This document shows positions 1-7,503 of a stretch of DNA of 8,409 nucleotides, in pieces (positions within the stretch are counted from its first letter, which is position 1; each line of letters opens with the position of its first letter). The notes beneath the pieces are model-generated. The model searched no databases. It saw only the letters and a program-made list of their open reading frames with translations, and was not told the origin of the DNA. Made by a program: the position numbers and the translations under genes. This stretch comes from Alphaproteobacteria bacterium (lineage in GTDB: Bacteria; Pseudomonadota; Alphaproteobacteria; Micavibrionales; UBA2020), in contig JAGXAX010000052.1 of assembly GCA_018971405.1 (NCBI GenBank), positions 1 through 8,409 of the forward strand, written 5' to 3'.

Positions 1-383
1 GGCACATCAATTACGACGCCATCCCGAACGTGGTCTATACCTTTCCCGAAATCGCCAGCGTGGGCTTAAGCGAAGAACAGCTGAAGGAAAAAGGCGTCGC
101 CTATAAGGCGGGCAAGTTCCCCTTCATGGCCAACGGCCGCGCCCGCGCCATGGCGGCGACCGACGGCTTCGTGAAAATCCTAGCCGACGCCAAGACCGAC
201 CGCGTGCTCGGCTGCCACATCATCGGCCCCGAGGCGGGGACGCTGATCGCCGAAGTTGTCGCCGTGATCGAATTCGGCGGTTCGGCGGAGGACATCGCCC
301 GCACCTGCCATGCCCACCCGACGCTCAACGAAACGGTGAAGGAAGCCGCGCTGGCGGTGGACGGCAGACCGATTCATATTTGA
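1..383 (+). CDS. lpd: Dihydrolipoamide dehydrogenase (E3), C-terminal part
   Basis: This is the last 126 residues of a flavoprotein disulfide reductase; the 5' end lies outside the window. The frame is open from base 3, so the GTG at 30 is an internal valine codon and not a start. E3 reoxidises the dihydrolipoyl arm of 2-oxo acid dehydrogenase complexes and passes electrons through FAD to NAD+ in the cytoplasm. What remains is the C-terminal dimerisation domain. It has the family's [12 protein letters not shown] entry, a [10 protein letters not shown] segment, and the active-site HAHPTLNE motif, whose catalytic His is codon 315-317 and partner Glu codon 330-332. The tail ends in RPIHI, close to alphaproteobacterial E3 proteins as I recall them. 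Whether it serves pyruvate or 2-oxoglutarate dehydrogenase cannot be told without the upstream genes. No terminator is visible between its stop and the next gene. Confidence 0.95.
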   Translation, partial: HINYDAIPNVVYTFPEIASVGLSEEQLKEKGVAYKAGKFPFMANGRARAMAATDGFVKILADAKTDRVLGCHIIGPEAGTLIAEVVAVIEFGGSAEDIARTCHAHPTLNETVKEAALAVDGRPIHI

Positions 384-411
384 CCTTTGGCCGCAAACGA
401 AGGAAACCTTT

Positions 412-867
412 ATGCGCAGGATTTCTTCAAAGGGAACGTTCTTTTATAAAAAGATATTCCCCGTTGTCTGGTTTTCCTTTCTGGCGGTATTCCTGGCCGC
501 TGGCCTGTTTGCCAAGGGGCCGCAAGCCCCGCCGAAGGCGCTACTGCTTGTCATCCCCGTCCTGATGACCGGGGTCGGCTATCTGGTGATGAAAAACCTG
601 ATATTCGATCTGCTCGACGAGGTCTGGGACGACGGCGACAATCTTGTTTTGCTCAACGGCGGCGACAGGGATACGATTCGTGTTTCCGACATCATGAACG
701 TCAGCGATACTCACATGGTCAACCCCCCGCGCATTACGCTGCTGTTGCGTGCGCCATGCCGGTTCGGCAGGGAAATCTCTTTTTCCCCGCCGCGCGGTTC
801 CATGTTCAGCGTTTTTAAAAAGAGCCCGATCGCGCAGGATCTGATCGCGCGGGTGCATAAATTATAA
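412..867 (+). CDS. Conserved two-helix membrane protein of unknown function
   Basis: The product is 151 residues and I cannot assign it a function. A basic N-terminus is followed by two hydrophobic segments at about residues 16-34 and 43-61, separated by a short Pro-rich turn. A soluble region of about 85 residues follows, with alternating hydrophobic positions that suggest beta strands, including [16 protein letters not shown] and [12 protein letters not shown]. Two helices followed by a small beta domain resembles bacterial PH-like membrane proteins, but that is inference. I recall similar unnamed proteins in other proteobacteria with the same DEV, NVS and NPPRITL pattern. A good ribosome binding site (AAGGAA, 400-405) lies six bases before the ATG, which supports this start. 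The gene sits 28 bases after lpd and 11 bases before hutU on the same strand, so it is probably co-transcribed with one or both. Nothing visible links it to histidine breakdown. Confidence 0.85.
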   Translation: MRRISSKGTFFYKKIFPVVWFSFLAVFLAAGLFAKGPQAPPKALLLVIPVLMTGVGYLVMKNLIFDLLDEVWDDGDNLVLLNGGDRDTIRVSDIMNVSDTHMVNPPRITLLLRAPCRFGREISFSPPRGSMFSVFKKSPIAQDLIARVHKL

Positions 868-878
868 GGAGACAAGCG

Positions 879-2567
879 ATGACAGCGCTAACCGCCGGTA
901 AGCTGGACAACAAACGCGTCATCAAGGCGGCGCACGGCACGAAGCTTTCCGCCAAATCGTGGCTCACAGAGGCGCCGCTGCGCATGCTGATGAACAATCT
1001 CGACGCCGACGTCGCCGAAAATCCGGACGCGCTGGTGGTCTACGGCGGCATCGGCAAGGCGGCGAGGAACTGGGAGTGTTTCGACAAGATTGTCGAAATG
1101 CTGAAAAACCTCGAAGCCGATGAAACGCTGCTGGTGCAATCCGGCAAGCCGGTCGGCGTGTTCAAGACCCATGCCGACGCGCCGCGCGTGCTGATAGCCA
1201 ATTCCAACCTTGTGCCGCACTGGGCGACATGGGAGCACTTCCGCGAACTCGACGCCAAAGGCCTGATGATGTACGGGCAGATGACGGCAGGATCGTGGAT
1301 ATACATCGGCACGCAGGGCATCGTGCAGGGCACGTATGAAACCTTCGCCGAAGTGGGCCGCAAGCATTTCAACGGCGACCTCAGGGGCAAATGGATACTA
1401 ACCGGCGGGCTTGGAGGCATGGGCGGCGCGCAGCCGCTGGCGGCGACGATGGCGGGTGCGTCGCTGCTCGGCGTCGAATGTCAGGCGAGCCGCATCGAGC
1501 GCAGGCTGGAAACGAAATATCTCGACAAAAAAGCCGCGACGCTGGACGAAGCGGTCGAGATCATCCGTTCCGCGAAAGAACCGGTCTCCGTCGGCCTGCT
1601 CGGCAACGCGGCGGAGATTTTTCCCGAAATCGCCCGCCGCGCGGAACACGATAAAAAATTCCGCCCCGACATCGTCACCGACCAGACAAGTGCGCACGAT
1701 CCGCTCAACGGTTATCTGCCCGCGGGCTGGACGTGGGACGAGGCCGTGAAGCGCCGCGCGAGCGACCCCGACAGCGTCGTCAAAGCCGCGAAAGAATCGA
1801 TGGCCGTGCAGGTGCGCGCCATGCTCGACTTCTGGCACAAGGGCATCCCGGTGCTCGACTACGGCAACAACATCCGCCAGATGGCGTTCGAGACGGGCGT
1901 GAAAAACGCCTTCGACTTTCCGGGGTTCGTGCCCGCCTATATCCGCCCGTTGTTCTGCCGCGGCATCGGCCCGTTCCGCTGGGCGGCGCTCTCCGGAGAT
2001 CCGGAAGACATTTATAAAACCGACAGACGCGTGAAAGAGCTGATGCCGGACGACAAACATTTGCACAACTGGCTCGACATGGCGAAGGCGCGCATCAGGT
2101 TCCAGGGCCTGCCCGCGCGCATCTGCTGGGTGGGCTTGGGCGACCGCGCGCGTCTTGGACTGGCGTTCAACGAAATGGTGTCGTCGGGCGAACTCGAAGC
2201 CCCCGTCGTCATCGGCCGCGACCATCTGGATAGCGGTTCCGTCGCCTCTCCTAACCGCGAAACCGAAGGCATGAAGGACGGATCGGACGCCGTTTCCGAC
2301 TGGCCTTTGCTCAATGCGCTCCTCAACACCGCCAGCGGCGCGACCTGGGTGTCGCTGCACCACGGCGGCGGCGTCGGCATGGGGTTTTCGCAGCATGCGG
2401 GCATGGTGATCGTCGCCGACGGCACACCCGAAGCGGCGCGGCGCATCGCCCGCGTGCTGGCCAACGACCCCGCGACGGGCGTGATGCGCCATGCGGACGC
2501 GGGTTACGACATCGCCATTGACTGCGCGCATGAAAAAGGCCTCAACCTGCCGATGGTGAAAAAATGA
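879..2567 (+). CDS. hutU: Urocanate hydratase (urocanase)
   Basis: HutU carries out the second step of histidine breakdown, adding water to urocanate to give 4-imidazolone-5-propionate, using tightly bound NAD+ as an electrophile in the cytoplasm. The 562 residues match the usual length of about 555-560. Family landmarks are [12 protein letters not shown] near the N-terminus, [12 protein letters not shown], the Gly-rich NAD+-binding stretch [10 protein letters not shown] at residues 176-185, and [13 protein letters not shown] near the C-terminus. Cys416 in ARICWVGLG corresponds to the conserved cysteine near position 410 of the Pseudomonas putida enzyme. The start is supported by a strong AAGGAG site (866-871) seven bases upstream, which overlaps the preceding stop codon. 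The stop codon overlaps the hutH start as ATGA, so the two genes are probably translationally coupled. No convincing promoter is seen just upstream, consistent with read-through from the genes before it. Confidence 0.97.
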   Translation: MTALTAGKLDNKRVIKAAHGTKLSAKSWLTEAPLRMLMNNLDADVAENPDALVVYGGIGKAARNWECFDKIVEMLKNLEADETLLVQSGKPVGVFKTHADAPRVLIANSNLVPHWATWEHFRELDAKGLMMYGQMTAGSWIYIGTQGIVQGTYETFAEVGRKHFNGDLRGKWILTGGLGGMGGAQPLAATMAGASLLGVECQASRIERRLETKYLDKKAATLDEAVEIIRSAKEPVSVGLLGNAAEIFPEIARRAEHDKKFRPDIVTDQTSAHDPLNGYLPAGWTWDEAVKRRASDPDSVVKAAKESMAVQVRAMLDFWHKGIPVLDYGNNIRQMAFETGVKNAFDFPGFVPAYIRPLFCRGIGPFRWAALSGDPEDIYKTDRRVKELMPDDKHLHNWLDMAKARIRFQGLPARICWVGLGDRARLGLAFNEMVSSGELEAPVVIGRDHLDSGSVASPNRETEGMKDGSDAVSDWPLLNALLNTASGATWVSLHHGGGVGMGFSQHAGMVIVADGTPEAARRIARVLANDPATGVMRHADAGYDIAIDCAHEKGLNLPMVKK

Positions 2568-4099
2568 AAAAAATAACGCTGGCTCCCGGTAACGTTTCTC
2601 TCGATACGCTGCGCACCATTGCGCGCGAACATGTCTCCATCGCGCTGCCCCGTGCCGCCTATAAAAAAGTCGACGCCAGTAAAAAAGCCATCGACGGCAT
2701 TATCGGCAGCGGCAAGACGGTCTACGGCATCAACACCGGTTTCGGCCTGCTGGCAAAAGTCAGCATCACCGAAGATCGGCTTGAAACGTTGCAGCGCAAT
2801 ATCATCCTCAGCCACGCGACGGGCGTTGGAAATTTTTTACCGGACGGTGTGGTGCGGCTGGTGCTGCTTTTGAAAATCAACGCGCTGGCGCAGGGCCATT
2901 CTGGCGTGCGCCGCGCGGTCGTCGATTTTCTGCTGACGCTATATAATAAAGAAATTTACCCCTGCATCCCGGAAAAAGGATCGGTCGGCGCATCGGGCGA
3001 CCTTGCGCCGCTCGCGCATTTGAGTCTTCCGCTGATAGGTGCGGGGCAGGTGCGCGTAAAAGGCAGAGTCATGCCTGCCAAAGACGCGCTTAAAAAATAT
3101 AAGTTGAAAACGCTGGATCTCGCGCCGAAAGAGGGGCTGGCGCTGCTCAACGGCACGCAGGTCTCGACCGCGCTTGCGCTCTTCGGCCTCTTCGCGGCAG
3201 AAGACTGTTTTTCGGCGGCAATGGTGGCGGGAGCGCTTTCCGTCGATGCGGCGAAAGGCTCGACCACGCCCTTCGACCCTGAAATCCACCGCGTGCGCCG
3301 GCAGCAAGGCCAGATCGACGCGGCGAAAGTTTATTTGGGTTTGCTGAAAGGCAGCGCCATCCGCGCCAGCCATGCACACGAACACGACCCGAAGGTGCAA
3401 GACCCCTACTGCTTGCGCTGCCAGCCGCAGGTGATGGGCGCGTGCCTCGACCATATCCGTTTCGCGGCGGAGATTTTTCACCGCGAGGCCAACGCCGTCA
3501 CCGACAATCCGCTGGTGTTCGCGGCCAGCGGCGACGTGAAATCGGGCGGCAATTTCCACGCCGAGCCGGTCGCCATGGCATCCGACACGCTGGCGCTGGC
3601 GATCGCCGAAACCGGCGCGATGAGCGAGCGGCGCATCGCCATGCTGATTGACCATAAAATCAGCGGACTGCCGCCGTTTCTGGTCAAGGACGCGGGCGTC
3701 AATTCCGGCTTCATGATCGCGCATGTCACGGCCGCGGCGCTGGCGAGTGAAAACAAGTCGCTGGCGCATCCGGCCTGCGTTGACAGCCTGCCGACTTCAG
3801 CCAATCAGGAAGATCATGTTTCCATGGCCACCTTCGCCGCGCGGCGGCTCTCCGACATGGCGTCGAACACGGCGACGATCGTCGGGGTAGAACTGCTTGC
3901 AGCCTGTCAGGGCATCGAGTTCCACGCGCCGCTCAAAACGGCGCGGCCTTTGCAAAAAGCGAAAGGGATGATCCGCGCCCGTGTCGGCCATTACAAAAAA
4001 GACCATTACTTCGCGCCCGACATCCGCGCCGCGACGGAGATGGTCGAGGAGGGGTCGTTCCTGCCCTTCATGCCGCGCGGCCTGTTGCCATGCAGGTAA
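2564..4099 (+). CDS. hutH: Histidine ammonia-lyase (histidase)
   Basis: HutH starts the pathway by removing ammonia from L-histidine to give trans-urocanate. It needs no added cofactor, because an Ala-Ser-Gly triplet cyclises into the electrophilic MIO group. That triplet is residues 143-145 in [14 protein letters not shown]. Other active-site residues are in place when compared with the P. putida enzyme: Tyr54 in YGINTGFG, Gln279, Tyr282 and Arg285 in [11 protein letters not shown], Phe331 in [10 protein letters not shown], and Glu416 in [11 protein letters not shown]. The length of 511 residues is almost the same as the Pseudomonas protein (about 510), so the gene looks intact. The ATG overlaps the hutU stop by four bases and only a weak GGTG precedes it, so initiation probably depends on ribosomes finishing hutU. 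The related tyrosine and phenylalanine lyases are less likely given the hut neighbours and histidase-type residues. Confidence 0.97.
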   Translation: MKKITLAPGNVSLDTLRTIAREHVSIALPRAAYKKVDASKKAIDGIIGSGKTVYGINTGFGLLAKVSITEDRLETLQRNIILSHATGVGNFLPDGVVRLVLLLKINALAQGHSGVRRAVVDFLLTLYNKEIYPCIPEKGSVGASGDLAPLAHLSLPLIGAGQVRVKGRVMPAKDALKKYKLKTLDLAPKEGLALLNGTQVSTALALFGLFAAEDCFSAAMVAGALSVDAAKGSTTPFDPEIHRVRRQQGQIDAAKVYLGLLKGSAIRASHAHEHDPKVQDPYCLRCQPQVMGACLDHIRFAAEIFHREANAVTDNPLVFAASGDVKSGGNFHAEPVAMASDTLALAIAETGAMSERRIAMLIDHKISGLPPFLVKDAGVNSGFMIAHVTAAALASENKSLAHPACVDSLPTSANQEDHVSMATFAARRLSDMASNTATIVGVELLAACQGIEFHAPLKTARPLQKAKGMIRARVGHYKKDHYFAPDIRAATEMVEEGSFLPFMPRGLLPCR

Positions 4100-4902
4100 A
4101 ACGCCTGATGAAGGGCACGGCGCCGCTGCTCGTCAGCATGCCGCATACCGGCACGTTCCTGCCGCCGGACATCAAGTCGCGCATGACGGGCGCGGCGCTG
4201 AAGCTGCCCGATACCGACTGGCACATCGACAGGCTTTACTGGTTCGCCGCCGATATGGGCGCGAGCCTCCTGATGCCGACCCATTCGCGCTACGTGGTCG
4301 ACCTGAACCGCCCGCAGGATGATGCCGACCTTTATCCCGGCCAGGTAAAGACGGGGCTCTGCCCGCTGAAAATTTTTTCCGGCGAAAATATTTACAAAGA
4401 CGGCGAAGAGCCGGACGACGTCGAGAAAATCAACCGCGTCGCCGCGTACTGGCTGCCTTATCATGAGGCACTGGAAACGGAGCTTGCGCGGCTGAAAGCC
4501 GAGTTCGGCTATGCGATTTTATACGATGCCCATTCCATCTGCTCGCATGTGCCGCTGCTGTTCGAGGGGCAATTGCCGGATCTGAACCTCGGCTCGGCGC
4601 GCGGCGCATCCTGCGCGCCCGGAATGGCGGAAGCGGCGTTTGAAGCCGCGCAGAGCGGCGATTATTCCGCCGTTTTGAACGGGCGCTTCGTCGGCGGGCA
4701 TATTACGCGGCATTACGGCAGACCGGACGAAAACATCCATGCGCTGCAAATGGAACTGACATGGACGAATTACATGGCCGAAACCTTCCCTTATAATTAC
4801 GACGAAGTGAAGGCTGAAAAATTGCAGAAAACCCTGAAAAACGTGCTGCAATCGCTGCTCGGCTGGGGCGAGAAAACCTATAGCGGCGGCCGCGGAAAAT
4901 AA
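4090..4902 (+). CDS. hutG: N-formylglutamate deformylase (amidohydrolase)
   Basis: This enzyme performs the last step of the five-step route, hydrolysing N-formyl-L-glutamate to glutamate and formate. The family's probable metal and catalytic residues are visible: PHTGT (His19), DTDWH (41-45), DLNRP (71-75), YDAHSI (Asp146, His148), GGHITRHYG (His204, His208) and HALQMEL (Glu222). At 270 residues it has the normal length. These motifs separate it from the formiminoglutamase that some bacteria also call HutG, which is an arginase-like protein. The N-terminus is uncertain. The ATG at 4090 overlaps the end of hutH by ten bases and lacks a clear ribosome site, while an in-frame ATG at 4108 (residue 7) has AGGT ten bases upstream. 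Both leave the catalytic region whole. The last 25 bases are also the antisense end of hutI. Confidence 0.94.
   Translation: MQVKRLMKGTAPLLVSMPHTGTFLPPDIKSRMTGAALKLPDTDWHIDRLYWFAADMGASLLMPTHSRYVVDLNRPQDDADLYPGQVKTGLCPLKIFSGENIYKDGEEPDDVEKINRVAAYWLPYHEALETELARLKAEFGYAILYDAHSICSHVPLLFEGQLPDLNLGSARGASCAPGMAEAAFEAAQSGDYSAVLNGRFVGGHITRHYGRPDENIHALQMELTWTNYMAETFPYNYDEVKAEKLQKTLKNVLQSLLGWGEKTYSGGRGK
4093..4110 (+). promoter_or_regulatory. Possible alternative hutG ribosome site and start
   Basis: AGGT at 4094-4097 lies ten bases before the in-frame ATG at 4108-4110. It overlaps the hutH stop codon (4097-4099), so a ribosome ending hutH would stop on top of it. It is a better site than anything preceding the ATG at 4090. 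The match is short, so it suggests the later start without proving it. Confidence 0.35.
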
Positions 4903-6062
4903 TAACAGAGATCGCGCGGGTGGCTGACATCCCAGAGCGCGAGGTCGGCGGCCTTGCCTTCTTCCAGCGTGCCGCAGACGCTTTGAAACCCCAGCGCCCG
5001 CGCTGCATGACGCGTGATGCCGAGCAGGGCTTCTTCCGGCGTCAAACGAAAATGCGTGCAGGACATATTCAGCATCAGCAGCAACGAGAGCGTCGGCGAC
5101 GTGCCGGGATTGTGATCGGTGGCGACCGCCATCGGTACACGGTGTTTGCGCAAGAGCTCCACCGGAGGCGCGTGTTTCTCGCGCAGGAAATAAAACGCGC
5201 CGGGCAGCAGCACGGCGACCGTTCCCGCCTTTGCCATCGCCGCCGCGCCATCTTCATCAAGATATTCGATATGGTCGGCGGACAAAGCGCCGTATTGCGC
5301 CGCCAGCGCCGCGCCGTTCAGGTTTGAAAGCTGTTCGGCATGGAGCTTGACCGGCAGGCCGAGTTCCCGCGCTTTTTTAAATACCCGTTCGATTTGCGCG
5401 CGTGAAAAGCCGATGTTCTCGCAAAAGCCGTCCACGGCATCGACGAGTTTTTCCGCATGCAGCGCCGGCAGCATGTCATCGCAAATATGGCCGATATAAT
5501 CATCGGGACGGCCCGCATATTCCGGCGGCAGGGCGTGCGCGCCGAGAAAAGTGCGCTGCACGCGCAAATTCGTTTCATCTCGCAAACGCGTCGCCACGCG
5601 CAGCATCCTGCGCTCGGTTTCAAAGTCGAGTCCGTAACCGGATTTGATCTCGAACGTGCCGACGCCCTCCATCAGCATGGTTTTCAGGCGGCGCAGGGAG
5701 AGATCGAAAAGCTCCTGCTCCGTCGCGTCGCGCGTCGCGCGGACGGTCGAGAGGATGCCGCCGCCCGCGCGGGAAATTTCCTCATAAGATGCCCCCTGCA
5801 ATCTTTTCTCGAATTCCGCCGCACGGTTGCCCGCATAAATCAAGTGCGTGTGGCAGTCGATAAAGGCGGGCGTCACCCATTTTCCGCCGCCGTCGGCGGT
5901 TTCGCGCGCGGGTCTACCGGCGGGAAGGTCTTTTTCCGCGCCGATAAAGGTGATTTTCCCGCCGGTCACGCCGACGGCCGCGTTTTCGATTATGCCTAAA
6001 CCGCCCGCGTCATGGGCGGTCATCGTTGCGGCGTGGACGTTGAGGAGGAGCCTGTCAAACAT
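4878..6062 (-). CDS. hutI: Imidazolonepropionase
   Basis: HutI is a metal-dependent amidohydrolase that opens the imidazolone ring to give N-formimino-L-glutamate, the third step. The metal site is recognisable: His71 and His73 in DCHTHL, His241 in KLHAEQ, and Asp316 in ATDHNPG. The family segments [15 protein letters not shown] and PEEALLGIT are also present. The ATG has GGAG (complement of 6071-6074) eight bases upstream. The protein is 394 residues, slightly shorter than the usual 400-420. It stops soon after HPRDLCYYF, where relatives normally continue with a GxNP-type segment and a final strand of the small beta domain. The gene runs opposite to its hut neighbours, overlaps the 3' end of hutG by 25 bases and diverges from hutF. 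The catalytic core is complete, so I expect an active enzyme. Residue-level losses at the C-terminus are inferred from family memory, not an alignment. Confidence 0.95.
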   Translation of the reverse strand: MFDRLLLNVHAATMTAHDAGGLGIIENAAVGVTGGKITFIGAEKDLPAGRPARETADGGGKWVTPAFIDCHTHLIYAGNRAAEFEKRLQGASYEEISRAGGGILSTVRATRDATEQELFDLSLRRLKTMLMEGVGTFEIKSGYGLDFETERRMLRVATRLRDETNLRVQRTFLGAHALPPEYAGRPDDYIGHICDDMLPALHAEKLVDAVDGFCENIGFSRAQIERVFKKARELGLPVKLHAEQLSNLNGAALAAQYGALSADHIEYLDEDGAAAMAKAGTVAVLLPGAFYFLREKHAPPVELLRKHRVPMAVATDHNPGTSPTLSLLLMLNMSCTHFRLTPEEALLGITRHAARALGFQSVCGTLEEGKAADLALWDVSHPRDLCYYFPRPPL

Positions 6063-6064
6063 CT

Positions 6065-6092
6065 TTGATACTCCGCTTTTCTGTTCTACTAT
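6065..6092 (+). promoter_or_regulatory. Candidate promoter for hutF
   Basis: TTGATA (6065-6070, five of six matches) is followed after 16 bases by TACTAT (6087-6092, four of six). Transcription would start near 6099, leaving a very short leader with the GAGAGG ribosome site at 6100-6105. It is weaker than the opposing hutI promoter and its -10 abuts that promoter's -10, so the two may compete or share one control site. A promoter further upstream inside hutI is possible. Confidence 0.3.
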
Positions 6093-6098
6093 TTATAG
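6089..6098. repeat. Short inverted repeat over both -10 elements
   Basis: CTAT-TT-ATAG forms a 10-base palindrome with four-base arms in the middle of the hutI/hutF gap, covering both candidate -10 elements. It could be part of an operator, but arms this short and AT-rich are common by chance. It does not resemble the HutC-type operator known from Pseudomonas. Confidence 0.2.
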
Positions 6099-6120
6099 AG
6101 AGAGGTTTTACACATGACAA
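6092..6120 (-). promoter_or_regulatory. Candidate sigma-70-type promoter for hutI
   Basis: Read on the minus strand, TTGTCA (complement of 6115-6120) and TATAAA (complement of 6092-6097) are separated by 17 bases. Each hexamer matches the consensus at five of six positions, and the spacing is optimal. Transcription would begin near 6085, giving a leader of about 23 bases that contains the hutI ribosome site at 6071-6074. The -35 lies over the first codons of hutF. Confidence 0.5.
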
Positions 6121-7496
6121 CGCTTTTTGCGCCCACGGCGCTGCTGCCCGACGGATGGGCGGACAATGTGCTCGTCGAAATTGACAAGGACGGCTGGATT
6201 GTCGGCGTCGACTCCTTCAAGACCGCGCCTGCGGACGGAAAGAACGTCGAAATCGCCGCCGGGGCCGTCGTTCCCGGCATGCCCAACGTGCACAGCCATG
6301 CGTTCCAGCGCGCCATGGCGGGGCTGACAGAGCGCGCGGGCGGAAAAAAGGATAACTTTTGGTCGTGGCGCGAGACGATGTACCGCTTTTTGCTCGACCT
6401 CACGCCGGAAGACATGGAGTCGATCGCGGCGCAGGTTTACGTCGAGATGCTGAAGGCGGGATATACGTCCGTCGGCGAATTCCATTACATCCATCACAGC
6501 CGCGAGGGAAAACCCTATGAAGACCGCGCGCTGATGTCGCGTCAGGTTATCAAGGCCGCGCTGGAGACGGGCATCGCCATCACGCACATGCCGGTGCTTT
6601 ACGCCTACAGCGGTTTCGGCGCGCAGCCACCCGCCGAGCCGCAGAAACGCTTCGTCAACACCGTGCCGGAGATCATGAAAATCGTCGAAGCGCTGGCGGC
6701 GGATTACGCCAACGTGCCGCAGGTGACGCTCGGCTTCGCGCATCACTCTTTACGCGCCGTGTCGCCGGAGATGCTGCGCGAAGGCACGTGCGCGGCGCGG
6801 GAAATTCTGCCCCGCGCGCCGATCCACATCCATGCCGCCGAGCAGTCGGGCGAGGTGGAGAACTGCATCGCTTGGTCGGGAAAGCGCCCGGTCGAATGGC
6901 TTCTGGAGAACGGCAACGTCGATGACCGCTGGTCTTTCATCCACTGCACGCATCTCGTGGAACCGGAGCTGGAAGCGCTGGCGTCGTCCGGCGTCGTCGT
7001 CGGCCTCTGCCCGACGACGGAGGCCAACCTCGGCGACGGCGTTTTTCCGCTGGCGCCGTTTTTCGACGCGGGCGGCAGGTTCTCCATCGGCTCCGACAGC
7101 CATATTTCGATCAGCGTGACGGAAGAGCTGCGCTGGCTCGAATACGTGCAGCGTCTGGTCTTGCGCGAGCGCACGGTGATCAAGGAAACGGAGAACCCTT
7201 CGGTCGGCGCGGTGCTGTTCGAGCGGGCGCTTTCCGGCGGCGCGCAGTCGCTCGGCCGCCGCGCGGGAAAAATCGAGATCGGTCACCGCGCGGATTTTCT
7301 GGTGCTCGACCAAAGCCTGCCCTGCATGACGGGAAAATTGCGCGATCATATCCTCGACACGGCGATCTTCGCCGCCAACGAAAACCCGGTGAAGGACGTG
7401 ATGGCGGGCGGGCGCTGGGTGGTGCGCGACCGGCATCACAAGCGCGAGGAGCATATCCTCGCCCGTTACCGCGAGACGATGAGGAAGTTCAAGTAA
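6114..7496 (+). CDS. hutF: Formimidoylglutamate deiminase
   Basis: HutF removes ammonia from N-formimino-L-glutamate to give N-formyl-L-glutamate, the substrate of HutG. Its presence shows that this pathway takes the five-step deiminase branch and not the formiminoglutamase branch. It is an amidohydrolase of 460 residues, the usual length. Metal and active-site motifs are NVHSHAFQRAMAG (His60, His62), HIHAAEQ (238-244), IHCTHL (His277, His280) and GSDSHISIS (Asp328). The segments DNFWSWRETMYRF and GYTSVGEFHYIHH are typical of HutF and distinguish it from guanine and other deaminases. GAGAGG at 6100-6105, eight bases before the ATG, supports the start. The gene is divergent from hutI and ends seven bases from the convergent hydrolase gene, with no terminator in that gap. 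It is not adjacent to hutG, so it is transcribed separately from hutUHG. Confidence 0.96.
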   Translation: MTTLFAPTALLPDGWADNVLVEIDKDGWIVGVDSFKTAPADGKNVEIAAGAVVPGMPNVHSHAFQRAMAGLTERAGGKKDNFWSWRETMYRFLLDLTPEDMESIAAQVYVEMLKAGYTSVGEFHYIHHSREGKPYEDRALMSRQVIKAALETGIAITHMPVLYAYSGFGAQPPAEPQKRFVNTVPEIMKIVEALAADYANVPQVTLGFAHHSLRAVSPEMLREGTCAAREILPRAPIHIHAAEQSGEVENCIAWSGKRPVEWLLENGNVDDRWSFIHCTHLVEPELEALASSGVVVGLCPTTEANLGDGVFPLAPFFDAGGRFSIGSDSHISISVTEELRWLEYVQRLVLRERTVIKETENPSVGAVLFERALSGGAQSLGRRAGKIEIGHRADFLVLDQSLPCMTGKLRDHILDTAIFAANENPVKDVMAGGRWVVRDRHHKREEHILARYRETMRKFK

Positions 7497-7503
7497 TAAA
7501 GGC

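Noticed and set aside
829..853. Direct repeat GATCGCGCAGG / GATCGCGCGGG before hutU as a regulator site
   Set aside because: Both copies are inside the coding sequence, encoding IAQ and IAR, and are explained by codon choice.
840..870. Promoter with TATAAG as -10 just before hutU
   Set aside because: No acceptable -35 lies at the right distance, and the TATAAG is formed by a stop codon and the ribosome site.
1398..2531. Long minus-strand open frame of 377 codons opposite hutU
   Set aside because: It lies wholly opposite a full-length, motif-complete hutU. It is Arg-, His- and Ala-rich with no recognisable domain, as expected for the antisense of GC-rich coding DNA.
2939..3769. Minus-strand open frame of 276 codons opposite hutH
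   Set aside because: hutH is intact across the region with its active-site residues in place; the antisense frame shows no family motif and is Arg-rich.
6063..6113. HutC-type operator between hutI and hutF
   Set aside because: I looked for the Pseudomonas-style TGTA-TACA palindrome and found none. Only a short CTAT-TT-ATAG repeat is there, listed at low confidence.
6750..7454. Minus-strand open frame of 234 codons opposite hutF
   Set aside because: It is a compositional shadow of hutF with no motif and no ribosome site or neighbour supporting it.
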